Of a stretch of 64,000 bases of DNA, positions 55,965-64,000 are shown one piece after another. This DNA is from Alphaproteobacteria bacterium. GTDB taxonomy: Bacteria > Pseudomonadota > Alphaproteobacteria > JAJFFI01. Position 1 is the first letter of the stretch. Each line of letters starts with the position of its first letter. The stretch covers positions 62,001 to 126,000 of the forward strand of contig JASJBI010000031.1 of assembly GCA_030066595.1 (NCBI GenBank). Direction: 5' to 3'. Below the pieces are notes generated by a model that saw only the letters and a list, made by a program, of their open reading frames with translations, did not search any database and was not told the DNA's origin. The position numbers and the translations under genes are program-made.

Positions 55965-56869
55965 GGCGTGCGTCGATTTGCCGCGGCTCGCTGATGGTCG
56001 CACGACCGACACGCCCAGGGAAGCTGACGCAGAACGGCCCTGAGGACCAACCGCTGCCGCGATGTGTCGGGTTTTGGGAACAATATTCCTAGCGGATCAT
56101 AGTGGCGACCGGGTCGCTCGTCGCTGGCGATTGATGCGCCAATGGGTCAGGACGAGCTTTCGCGGCCAAGGAGCCGCTTTCTTCGAGATGGTGCACAAGA
56201 TATCGGCCTGCGCTTCTTTGATGCAGACACGATAGTGGCGCAGCTTGGCCCGGGAGCCGTTTGAAATGGAACGGGACTTCAACGGTGATCGTACGTTGGG
56301 GTCTGGTGCCACTTTTTGGAGCATCAACGCCGCGGTGGCATAGCGCTGGTTGCGGGGCCGCTCCTGCAGGACACGACCCCGAAAGGAGAGTCGGGCCAAG
56401 ACTCACTGACTGCCCGATTTTCGACAAGTCCTGAGCACACGCTCAGGCAAGGTGCCTGAGAGTTTATTCCCGTTCCTCCACGGGAAGTTCTGAGATCGAC
56501 ACGGTTTGGACGCGCACTTGCCTCACGTCTCCTTGACACCATTTGAAATGACGTGACGTACAACTCTCTTATATTGACGAACAGGTCGAATCTACGGTCG
56601 CATGAGCGTTGATTGAACGGCCGGTCTGAGTGCCACGGCAACCCATCGGCGCCCCGGAATTGCCGCTTTCTTGCGCCAATCAGGGTCAGTGGCAGAGCGG
56701 CGAAGCCAAAAAGCGATGACGAGCCCTAGAGCAAAGTCAGACAGTTTTTCGCTTTGGCAATTCGTTAACCATATTCCACTACGGTTGTTAACTGTACCTG
56801 AACGTCTACAGGGACTGGCCTCATGCCGCGCGTACGGTTTGTAACTGCTTATTGAACAGGACCACAGCC
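55965..56869. other. Long gene-free stretch before prkA
   Basis: 905 bases with no supported gene. Open frames on the reverse strand (about 56089-56427) have no family pattern. It contains alternative hairpins at 56430-56486. The right part (56700-56869) is A+T-richer, with GTTAACC at 56763-56769 and GTTAACT at 56787-56793, and should hold the prkA promoter. No clear sigma-54 (GG-N10-GC) or -35/-10 site was found. Confidence 0.5.
56430..56486. other. Cluster of mutually exclusive hairpins (structured RNA candidate)
   Basis: CCTGAGC-ACAC-GCTCAGG (56430-56447) and CTCAGGCA-AGG-TGCCTGAG (56442-56460) are both perfect stems and share the segment 56442-56447, so only one can form at a time. A third perfect stem TTCCCGT/ACGGGAA with a 6-base loop follows at 56467-56486. 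On the reverse strand the same region reads CCGTGGAGGAAC (56472-56483) and ACTCTCAGGCA (56453-56463), similar to the 3' half of glycine riboswitches. No adjacent glycine gene was seen. Confidence 0.4.
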
Positions 56870-58807
56870 ATGGACATGCCCACGCCGTTCTCCGAACTCT
56901 ATCCGCGTCAAAAGCAGGAAGAGCTGAGCCTGCAGGACTACCTGCATGGCTGCCGTGAAGACAAGATGATGTTCGCGTCCGCCGCCGAGCGCATGATCGC
57001 GGCGATCGGCGAGCCGGAGTTGATCGACACCAGCGGCGACCCGCGCATCGGTCGTATCTTCATGAACCGCACGATCAAGCGCTATCCGGCCTTCGGAGAC
57101 TTCTACGGCATGGAGGACACGATCGAGCGGATCGTGGGCTATTTCCGCTACGCGGCACAGGGCCTCGAAGAGCGCAAGCAGATCCTCTACCTGCTCGGAC
57201 CCGTTGGCGGCGGCAAGTCCTCGATCGCCGAACGGCTCAAGAAGCTCATGGAGGAGCATCCGATCTACGTGATCAAGGCCGGGGACCAGATCAGTCCCCT
57301 GTTCGAATCTCCGCTGGGATTGTTCGACCCGGATCGGATGGGCGATCTCCTGGAAGACAAGTACGGTGTGCCGCGGCGGCGTCTGAACGGCCTGATGTCC
57401 CCCTGGACGATCAAGCGGCTGGACGAGTTCGAAGGCGACATCTCCAAGTTCACGGTCGTGAAGCTGATGCCGTCGAAGCTGCGCCAGATCGGCATCTCCA
57501 AGACCGAGCCCGGCGACGAAAACAACCAGGACGTTTCGGCGCTGGTCGGCAAGGTCGACATCCGGATGCTCGAGCAGTTCAGCCAGAACGACCCGGACGC
57601 CTACAGCTATTCCGGCGGCCTCAATCGCACGACCCAGGGCCTGCTGGAATTCGTGGAGATGTTCAAGGCCCCGATCAAGGTGCTGCACCCGCTGCTGACC
57701 GCCACCCAGGAAGGCAACTATGTCGGCACCGAAAGCGTCGGCGCCTTCCCTTTCCAAGGCATTGTGCTGGCCCATTCCAACGAGGCCGAATGGCAGCAGT
57801 TCAAGAACAACAAGAACAACGAGGCCTTCCTCGACCGCATCAGCGTCGTCAAGGTGCCCTACTGCCTGCGCGTCTCGGAAGAGACCCAGATCTACAACAA
57901 GCTCCTGAACAGCAGCGAGCTGTCGGAAGCGAACTGCGCTCCCGAGGTGCTGGACATGCTGGCGCGGTTCTGTGTTTTGACCCGCCTGCGCGAGCACGAG
58001 AACTCGACCCTGTTCTCGAAGATGCGCGTTTACGACGGCGAGAACCTCAAGGACACTGATCCCAAGGCCAAGTCCGTGCAGGAATACCGCGAGAACGCCG
58101 GCGTCGACGAAGGCATGACGGGCGTAAGCACGCGCTTCGCGTTCAAGGTGCTGTCGGAGACCTTCAACTACGACACCGAAGAGGTGGCCGCCGATGCCGT
58201 GCATCTGATGTACGTGTTGGAGCAGGCGATCAAGCGGGAGCAGTTCCCGAACGAGACCGAGGACAAGTATCTAGACTTCATTAAGTCCGAGCTGTCACCG
58301 CGCTATGCGGAGTTCATCGGTCATGAGATCCAAAAGGCCTACCTCGAGTCCTACACCGAGTACGGCCAGAACCTGTTCGACCGCTACATCGCCTATGCCG
58401 ACGCCTGGATCGAGGAGCAGGACTACAAGGATCCGGACACCGGACAGATCTTCGACCGGGAGATTCTGGACGCCGAGCTCTCAAAGATCGAGAAGCCGGC
58501 CGGCATCGCCAATCCGAAGGACTTCCGCAACGAGGTGGTCAAGTTCGCCCTCCGGGCGCGCGCCAACAACAACGGCAAGAACCCGTCCTGGACGAGCTAC
58601 GAGAAACTGCGCGAGGTCATCGAGAAGCGCATGTTCAGCCAGGTCGAGGACCTGCTGCCGGTGATCAGCTTCGGCACCAAGAAGGACAGCAAGACCGACA
58701 AGCAGCACGCCGACTTCGTGGAGCGCATGACGGCGCGCGGCTATACGGAGCGTCAGGTGCGCCGCCTGGTCGAGTGGTACATGCGCGTGAACAAGGCCGG
58801 ATCGTAG
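56870..58807 (+). CDS. prkA: PrkA-family AAA+ serine protein kinase
   Basis: A 645-residue protein like E. coli YeaG and Bacillus PrkA. An AAA+ module has Walker A GPVGGGKS (residues 110-117) and a C-terminal kinase-like domain typical of the family. It is linked to nitrogen/carbon starvation and stress responses. ATG 56870 is preferred over the TTG at 56852. It is the first gene of the prkA-yeaH-spoVR set conserved in many bacteria; the three are 16 and 32 bases apart. Confidence 0.95.
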   Translation: MDMPTPFSELYPRQKQEELSLQDYLHGCREDKMMFASAAERMIAAIGEPELIDTSGDPRIGRIFMNRTIKRYPAFGDFYGMEDTIERIVGYFRYAAQGLEERKQILYLLGPVGGGKSSIAERLKKLMEEHPIYVIKAGDQISPLFESPLGLFDPDRMGDLLEDKYGVPRRRLNGLMSPWTIKRLDEFEGDISKFTVVKLMPSKLRQIGISKTEPGDENNQDVSALVGKVDIRMLEQFSQNDPDAYSYSGGLNRTTQGLLEFVEMFKAPIKVLHPLLTATQEGNYVGTESVGAFPFQGIVLAHSNEAEWQQFKNNKNNEAFLDRISVVKVPYCLRVSEETQIYNKLLNSSELSEANCAPEVLDMLARFCVLTRLREHENSTLFSKMRVYDGENLKDTDPKAKSVQEYRENAGVDEGMTGVSTRFAFKVLSETFNYDTEEVAADAVHLMYVLEQAIKREQFPNETEDKYLDFIKSELSPRYAEFIGHEIQKAYLESYTEYGQNLFDRYIAYADAWIEEQDYKDPDTGQIFDREILDAELSKIEKPAGIANPKDFRNEVVKFALRARANNNGKNPSWTSYEKLREVIEKRMFSQVEDLLPVISFGTKKDSKTDKQHADFVERMTARGYTERQVRRLVEWYMRVNKAGS

Positions 58808-58823
58808 CCGGTGCGTTGGCAGC

Positions 58824-60137
58824 ATGACCCACTTCATAGACCGCCGGCTCAACCCCAAAGATAAGAGCCTGGGCAATCGCCAGCGCTTTCTCAAGCGCGC
58901 GCGGGCCCAGATCAAGGAGGTCGTCAGCCGCTCGATCAAGGACCGCAACGTCACCGACGTTGCCAGCGGCGAGACGATCTCCATTCCGACCAAGGGCATT
59001 GGCGAGCCGCGCCTGCGGAACTCGCGGACCGGCGGTCGTCGCGAACGGGTCTTCACCGGCAACCGGGAATTCCAGACCGGCGACCGGATCGCCAAGCCCC
59101 CGCAAGGCGGTGAGGGCGGGGCCTCGAAGGAAGGCTCGAACGAAGGCCAGGGCGAGGACGAGTTTCAGTTCGCGCTCACCCGCGACGAGTTCCTCGAGCT
59201 GTTCTTCGAAGACCTGGAGCTGCCGGATCTGATCAAGACCAGCCTGAAGGAAATCCAGGCCTATAAGTGGCGTCGTGCCGGCTTCACCGCCGCGGGCGTG
59301 CCCTGCAACATCAACGTCCCGCGCACCATGCGCAACAGCCTGGGCCGCAGGCTCGCCCTGAACCGGCCGCGCACCTATCAGGTCGAGGCGCTGGAGGCGG
59401 AGATCGAGGCGCTCGAGGCCAAGGACCACCTTACGACGTTCGAGCACAGCCATCTGGACGAGCTCAAGGAACAGCTCGCCCGGATGGAGCGCAAGCGCAA
59501 GGCGGTCCCCTATCTCGATCCGGTCGACATACGCTACAGCCACTTCCAGCCGCGGCCCGAGCCCAACACCAACGCGGTGATGTTCTGCCTGATGGACGTC
59601 TCGGGATCGATGGGCGAGCGGGAGAAGGACCTGGCCAAGCGGTTCTTCATGCTGCTGCATCTGTTCCTGCAGCGCCGCTACGACCGGATTGAAGTGGTCT
59701 TCATCCGCCACACGCACGAGGCCCAGGAGGTCGACGAGGAGACCTTCTTCTACAGCCGGGAGACCGGCGGAACCGTCGTCAGCACGGCGCTGGTCGAGAT
59801 GCTGAAGGTGGTCAGGGAGCGCTACCCCACCCAGGACTGGAACATCTACGCGGCGCAGGCCTCGGACGGCGAGAACTATCGCGGCGATTCCGAGAAGTGC
59901 ATCGAGCTCTTGAACCAGGAGCTGATGCCGCTGTGCCAGTACTACGCCTACATCGAGATCCTGGACGAGCGGGAGACCGAGCTGTTCCAGGATTCGGACA
60001 GCGGCGCGGCCCTGTGGCGCTCCTACCGGACGGTGGGAGAAGCGTGGCCCAATTTCGCGATGAAGCGCATCGCCAAGCCGGGCGACATCTACCCGGTGTT
60101 CCGCGAGCTGTTCGCCAAACAGGAACAGTCCAAATAA
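58824..60137 (+). CDS. YeaH/YhbH-family protein (vWA-like)
   Basis: A 437-residue protein of the YeaH (DUF444) family, which partners PrkA. It has a von Willebrand A-type metal site (DVSGSMGE) in its C-terminal half, together with HLFLQRRYDRIEVVFIRHTH split across strands. The N-terminal half is basic and Gly-rich linker (GEGGASKEGSNEGQGED). It may bind PrkA or a client. Conserved next to prkA and spoVR. Confidence 0.93.
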   Translation: MTHFIDRRLNPKDKSLGNRQRFLKRARAQIKEVVSRSIKDRNVTDVASGETISIPTKGIGEPRLRNSRTGGRRERVFTGNREFQTGDRIAKPPQGGEGGASKEGSNEGQGEDEFQFALTRDEFLELFFEDLELPDLIKTSLKEIQAYKWRRAGFTAAGVPCNINVPRTMRNSLGRRLALNRPRTYQVEALEAEIEALEAKDHLTTFEHSHLDELKEQLARMERKRKAVPYLDPVDIRYSHFQPRPEPNTNAVMFCLMDVSGSMGEREKDLAKRFFMLLHLFLQRRYDRIEVVFIRHTHEAQEVDEETFFYSRETGGTVVSTALVEMLKVVRERYPTQDWNIYAAQASDGENYRGDSEKCIELLNQELMPLCQYYAYIEILDERETELFQDSDSGAALWRSYRTVGEAWPNFAMKRIAKPGDIYPVFRELFAKQEQSK

Positions 60138-60169
60138 TCCACCTGCGCTGAGGCGCGCCGGAGCCTGGC

Positions 60170-61741
60170 ATGACCACAAAAACCCGAGCCGCACGGAAGC
60201 CCAAGACGAACTACCTGTTCGAGGATTCGGACTGGAACTTCGATACGATGCACCGGACCTACGATGCCATCCAGGACGTGGCGCTGAACGACCTGGGGCT
60301 CGATATCTATCCCAACCAGATCGAGATCATCTCGTCCGAGCAGATGCTGGACGCCTACGCCTCGCACGGCATGCCGCTGATGTACCGGCATTGGGCGTTC
60401 GGGAAGCGGTTCGTGCGCGAGGAACAGATGTACCGCAAGGGGTATACCGGTCTCGCCTATGAGATCGTGATCAACTCCAACCCGTGCATCAGCTACAACA
60501 TGGAAGAGAACACCATGGCCATCCAGACCTTGGTCATGGCCCATGCCGCCTTCGGACATAACCATTTCTTCAAGAACAACTATCTGTTCCAGCAATGGAC
60601 AGACGCAGACGGCATTCTCGACTATCTGGACTTCGCCAAGACCTATGTCACCAAATGCGAGGAACGGCACGGCTATGACGCGGTCGAGGAGATCCTGGAC
60701 AGCGCCCATGCGCTCATGGACCAGGGCGTGTTCCGCTATCGGCGCAGGCCCAAGCTGAACCTGCGGGAACAACTCAGGCGCGAACGCGAACGCCAGGAAT
60801 ATGAGGACCGAACCTTCAACGATCTCTGGCGTACGCTGCCGAAATGCGGCCCCGAGGGCAAGGAAACCAAGACCGACGAAGAACTCGCGCAACGCAAGCA
60901 GCGCCTCAAGCTGCCGGAAGAAAACCTGCTCTACTTCATTGAGAAGAACAGCCCGGTGCTCGAGCCGTGGCAGCGCGAGATCCTGCGCATCGTCCGCAAC
61001 ATCTCGCAGTACTTCTATCCCCAGAAGCAGACAAAGGTCATGAACGAAGGCTGCGCCACCTTCGTCCACCATTATATCGCAAACGAGCTCAACGTCCGGG
61101 GGCAGCTCAGCGAAGGGGCGCTCTTGGAGATCTTGCACAGCCACTCGAACGTGATCTACCAGCCGCCGTTCGATCACCCGCACTATTCCGGACTGAACCC
61201 CTATGCGCTCGGCTTCGCGATGATGCAGGACATCAAGCGCATCTGCACCGAGCCGACGGACGAGGACAGGGAGTGGTTTCCGGAGATTGCCGGCTGCGAC
61301 GACTGGCGCAAAGTCCTTAAGGACGCCTGGGCCAACTACCGGGACGAATCCTTCATCCGGCAGTTCCTGAGCCCACGACTGATTCGCGAGTTCAAGCTGT
61401 TCGTGCTCGGCGACGACACCGAGGATACCCACTACACGGTGGGCGGCATCCACGACGAGCGCGGCTACCAGCGGGTTCGCGAGTCGCTGGCGCGATCGTA
61501 CGACATCGGTCTGATCGAGCCGGACGTCCAGGTGGTCGACGTCGACCTGAAGGGCGACCGCATGCTCAAGCTCCGGCACAACATCCGGGACGGTGTCCCG
61601 CTGGCCCGGCGCAACCGCGACGAAGTCATGCGCCATGTCCGGCATCTGTGGGGCTACGACGTGTTGCTGACCGGTGCCGACTCGGAAAGCGGCGAGAAGC
61701 GCTACGAGCTGTCGACCGCTGACAAGAAAGAAAAGGACTGA
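60170..61741 (+). CDS. SpoVR-family protein (YcgB)
   Basis: A 523-residue soluble protein of the SpoVR/YcgB family (NYLFEDSDWNFDTMHRTYD at the start, then MNEGCATFVHHYI and FGHNHFFKNN). In Bacillus it is needed for spore cortex; in non-sporulating proteobacteria it is part of the PrkA-YeaH-SpoVR set induced by stress. The mechanism is unknown. ATG 60170, 32 bases after yeaH. Confidence 0.95.
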   Translation: MTTKTRAARKPKTNYLFEDSDWNFDTMHRTYDAIQDVALNDLGLDIYPNQIEIISSEQMLDAYASHGMPLMYRHWAFGKRFVREEQMYRKGYTGLAYEIVINSNPCISYNMEENTMAIQTLVMAHAAFGHNHFFKNNYLFQQWTDADGILDYLDFAKTYVTKCEERHGYDAVEEILDSAHALMDQGVFRYRRRPKLNLREQLRRERERQEYEDRTFNDLWRTLPKCGPEGKETKTDEELAQRKQRLKLPEENLLYFIEKNSPVLEPWQREILRIVRNISQYFYPQKQTKVMNEGCATFVHHYIANELNVRGQLSEGALLEILHSHSNVIYQPPFDHPHYSGLNPYALGFAMMQDIKRICTEPTDEDREWFPEIAGCDDWRKVLKDAWANYRDESFIRQFLSPRLIREFKLFVLGDDTEDTHYTVGGIHDERGYQRVRESLARSYDIGLIEPDVQVVDVDLKGDRMLKLRHNIRDGVPLARRNRDEVMRHVRHLWGYDVLLTGADSESGEKRYELSTADKKEKD

Positions 61742-61912
61742 CATCCGGCCCTCCCGCAAGCCGAAACGGGCTCACATAACGCCATACGTCGCGGTGTCGA
61801 GCCTTGCTGTCCCGAACACGCGGCCCCAAGAGGCTTTCGGTTTACACGACGCCGATTAGTTGAAAAACTCCGCCGCCGAAAGAGCGTGGCAAGACAGCTG
61901 AAGGTCATATCT

Positions 61913-62755
61913 ATGAGCGTCACCTCGGTGAGTAACGGCGAGTTTCAGGTGGGCAGCGTTTTGGGCACCACCTTCTCCGTATTCTTCAGGAACATCACGA
62001 CGTTCGGTGCGGTCGCGGTCCTGCTGCTTCTGCCGGTCCTCCTGGTAACGCTGGCCACGCAGATCGGGGTCGACCCCGTGGATCCAGGAGCGGAGGGAGG
62101 GGCGGATAATCTGGTGGTTTGGCTACTGGAGCTCTTCTTCTGGATTCTCCTAGTCGCCGCCTTGACATATGGCACATTCCAGGACCTCAGGGGCCGGCGG
62201 CCCTCCATAGGCGACTGTCTGCGCGAGGGCATCGCCCGCATCTTCCCGGTGCTCGGCGTCGCCATCGGGCTCTGGCTGCTGCTCGTCCTCAGCGGCGTCT
62301 TGGCGGCCTTGCCAGCGTTCCTGTTTGGGCCGCTGGGACTGGTTACGGTGGTGGTGGTGATCGCGATCATCGTCACGATCTATTGTGTGGTCATGCCGGT
62401 CGCGGTGGTCGAACGGGTCGGCGTTTTCGGCAGCTTTTCGCGCAGCGCCGAGCTCTCGAAGGGGTATCGCTGGAAGATCTTTGGGCTGCTGCTCGCCGTC
62501 TACGCCATGCTTGTCGTCTTCTTGATTCTGACGGGGTTCCTCCTGGTACCGCTGTCGACATCGATGATCAGCCCCGATCCGGTGACCGGTCAGGCCTCCT
62601 ACTCGGGTTTGGGCCTTTTCATGACAATCATCGAGTATGTGCTGACCGCGCTGATCTACGCCTTCAACGCGGTGGTGATCACGGTCACCTACCGGGACCT
62701 GCGCTTCGCCAAGGAAGGCGTCGACGTCGACCAGATCGCAGCGGTCTTCGACTGA
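61913..62755 (+). CDS. Polytopic membrane protein of unknown function
   Basis: A 280-residue protein with about six hydrophobic segments, such as TFGAVAVLLLLPVLLVTLA and VVVVIAIIVTIYCVVMPVAVV. The region FSRSAELSKGYRWKIFGLLL and ITVTYRDLRFAKEG resembles the glycerophosphodiester-phosphodiesterase membrane-domain family, but there is no catalytic part. ATG 61913 is chosen because AAGG lies upstream; GTG 61886 is an alternative. It is convergent with the RDD gene. Confidence 0.75.
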   Translation: MSVTSVSNGEFQVGSVLGTTFSVFFRNITTFGAVAVLLLLPVLLVTLATQIGVDPVDPGAEGGADNLVVWLLELFFWILLVAALTYGTFQDLRGRRPSIGDCLREGIARIFPVLGVAIGLWLLLVLSGVLAALPAFLFGPLGLVTVVVVIAIIVTIYCVVMPVAVVERVGVFGSFSRSAELSKGYRWKIFGLLLAVYAMLVVFLILTGFLLVPLSTSMISPDPVTGQASYSGLGLFMTIIEYVLTALIYAFNAVVITVTYRDLRFAKEGVDVDQIAAVFD

Positions 62756-62794
62756 TCCGCAACAGCCCTGCGGGTACTGCGGCAGACCTGACTC

Positions 62795-63736
62795 TCATGT
62801 GCCATTGGTGTTCGGGGGAACACCGTCGCGGTCGTGCTTGTCCTCGCGACGCTGCCCCAACAACATGCGCGCCTCCAGATGCGCGCGCAGAGCGGTGTAG
62901 AAGTCTTCCAGGAACCGGCGCGCCTCGTGAGCCGGCCGGTCGCCGCCCCAGCCGATCTTCCGCTGAATGCGCTTGGCCACCTCCTGCTGGGTCTCGGCGG
63001 CGGTCGGGCCATGTTGACGAAGGACCTCTTCGAGCGTCTGCAGCTCGTAGATGCCATAGACCGCAAGCTGTTCCTGGGTGAAGCGGTAGCGCGGTTCGCT
63101 CGCCTGCTTGACCGATGGCGAGGCACCGGCTCCGGCGATGTCCTGAAGCAGCATGGCCTTTGGCGCCTCGACCACCCAGGTCCCTGCGATAATATCCCCG
63201 GCCCGGAGCCGGTCCCGGTTGAAGAACGGCAGCAGGGTCAGGATCCCGATCCAGATCAGTGAAAGCACGATGACGTAGGCCTCCGGACCCACGCGCTCGG
63301 CCGCCGCCAGCAGCGAGATCGGCATGAACAGCTCGATCTCGCGCATGAGATTGCGGGCGAAAACCGCATCCGGCCGCAATCGGCCCCCGGCTCGGTCGAT
63401 CACGCGCAGGCCGAGAAAACGCTTCCCGGGGGTGGCGCCCTGCCAGCGCAGCTCGAAAAAGATGAAATAGAAGCTGCGGATCGCGAAGGACACCAGAAGC
63501 ACGAAGGACTGGACCCAACCCGGACTGAGGACCCGGACAAACAGGAAGTAGAACAACAGCGCAATCGAGACGATGCCAAGTCCGATGAAGGACAGGTCGA
63601 TCAGCACGGCCGCCGCCCGCGTGCCGCGATCGGCCAACCGGACCGGGATCGCCACTCCTTCGGGGGTCACGATCTCCCGTCGTGCCGCGTCGGCCGGCCC
63701 GGCACGCATGTTGGCGCTCTTGTCAGCCGTCGCCAT
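62795..63736 (-). CDS. RDD-family membrane protein
   Basis: A 313-residue protein. The RDD domain appears as RLADRGTRAAAVLIDLSFIGLGIVS, with helix 3 carrying the WQGATPGKRFLGLRV motif. Three membrane helices are seen. The C-terminal 100 residues are cytoplasmic, charged and helical. RDD proteins may be ion transporters. GGGAGG lies 8 bases before ATG 63736. It overlaps the stop of the SpoIIM-like gene by 14 bases, so they are coupled. Confidence 0.85.
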   Translation of the reverse strand: MATADKSANMRAGPADAARREIVTPEGVAIPVRLADRGTRAAAVLIDLSFIGLGIVSIALLFYFLFVRVLSPGWVQSFVLLVSFAIRSFYFIFFELRWQGATPGKRFLGLRVIDRAGGRLRPDAVFARNLMREIELFMPISLLAAAERVGPEAYVIVLSLIWIGILTLLPFFNRDRLRAGDIIAGTWVVEAPKAMLLQDIAGAGASPSVKQASEPRYRFTQEQLAVYGIYELQTLEEVLRQHGPTAAETQQEVAKRIQRKIGWGGDRPAHEARRFLEDFYTALRAHLEARMLLGQRREDKHDRDGVPPNTNGT

Positions 63737-64000
63737 CGCGGACCTCCCGTCCGGAATAGACGAGATAGACCAGCCAGCAGGCGAGCGCGGAGGCGGCAAT
63801 CGCGAACCGGATCTGCGGATCGAGGATCAGCTGGCGTCCGAAGCCCTCCAACAGGCCGGCCACGAAGAACATGGCAACCGCCCCAATCACGATCCGACTG
63901 GCCCGGCGACCGCTGGCCGCCAAGGTGTCGAGCCGGCTGGCGCGGCCCGGAAAAACAATGCTCCCGGCCAGCACCAACCCCCCGCCGCCGCACAGGATCA
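63723..64000 (-). CDS. SpoIIM/DUF95-family membrane protein (partial)
   Basis: The C-terminal end of a protein that continues past the right edge; about 92 residues seen. Pattern: Gly-rich start, LAGSIVFPGRASR, then GAVAMFFVAGLLEGFGR and a final hydrophobic helix. This fits the stage II sporulation protein M (DUF95) family, a membrane protein often near RDD, MoxR and DUF58 genes. It overlaps the RDD gene by 14 bases. The start is outside the window. Confidence 0.75.
   Translation of the reverse strand, partial: ILCGGGGLVLAGSIVFPGRASRLDTLAASGRRASRIVIGAVAMFFVAGLLEGFGRQLILDPQIRFAIAASALACWLVYLVYSGREVRDGDG

Noticed and set aside
56097-56399. Reverse-strand open frame in the gap before prkA
   Set aside because: No family resemblance, composition unlike neighbouring genes, and no ribosome site.
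56430-56486. True glycine riboswitch on the reverse strand
   Set aside because: Only the 3'-like words are present; the 5' GAGAG strand and a downstream gcv or transport gene are missing. Kept as a structured-RNA finding instead.

Overview
The window is high-GC DNA with dense, tightly packed genes. It reads as the chromosome of an alphaproteobacterium, most likely Rhodospirillales-like. The strongest clue is the block rpsT - enoyl-CoA hydratase - mutM - ubiE - ubiB - coaBC - dut (about 14.1-23.2 kb), the origin-proximal order known from many alphaproteobacteria. Glutathione-dependent formaldehyde oxidation, FOXRED1-like and dimethylglycine-dehydrogenase-like flavoproteins, a LuxR/LuxI pair and a PrkA/YeaH/SpoVR set also fit. 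No tRNA, rRNA, CRISPR array or intact insertion sequence was seen.

Layout. 0-14 kb: housekeeping and stress genes (RidA and AlaX, cold-shock protein, radical SAM protein, ApaG, FolE, TrkH, ArgE, Hsp33, ArgF, ArgD, ABC-2 permease, RecX, ZntB-like channel, ArsC-like protein). 14-25.4 kb: origin-type cluster, with an A+T-rich island and a response-regulator-like gene where dnaA usually lies, followed by an Rrf2 regulator, cysteine synthase and a MoeB/ThiF protein. 25.5-33.5 kb: a histidine-kinase dimerisation domain that lacks its histidine, two envelope/transport genes, a photolyase, the tail of a lost chemotaxis receptor, and an operon of haloalkane dehalogenase, enoyl-CoA hydratase and SDR. 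33.5-47 kb: flavoproteins, formaldehyde detoxification (AdhC-FghA), a coupled three-gene run (DUF3047-like, ferritin-like, glycosyltransferase), a DUF547 protein, a TPR protein, and a two-gene operon of a B12-binding TIM-barrel fusion and a ProC-like reductase.

47-56.9 kb is the accessory part: an MFS transporter, a conserved unknown, then luxR-luxI-small gene-cytochrome P450-acyl-CoA ligase-secreted 17-kDa-antigen-like protein, followed by a 0.9-kb gap with alternative RNA hairpins. 56.9-64 kb holds the prkA-yeaH-spoVR stress operon, a polytopic membrane protein, and the start of an RDD/SpoIIM membrane cluster cut by the window edge.

The best candidates for undescribed biology are: (1) the quorum-sensing locus carrying its own P450 and acyl-CoA ligase, which could make or modify an unusual homoserine-lactone signal; (2) the B12-domain fusion translationally coupled to a ProC-like reductase; (3) the A+T-rich island in a dnaA-less origin-type neighbourhood; and (4) the phosphoacceptor-less HisKA protein. 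These functions are inferred; no database search was possible.
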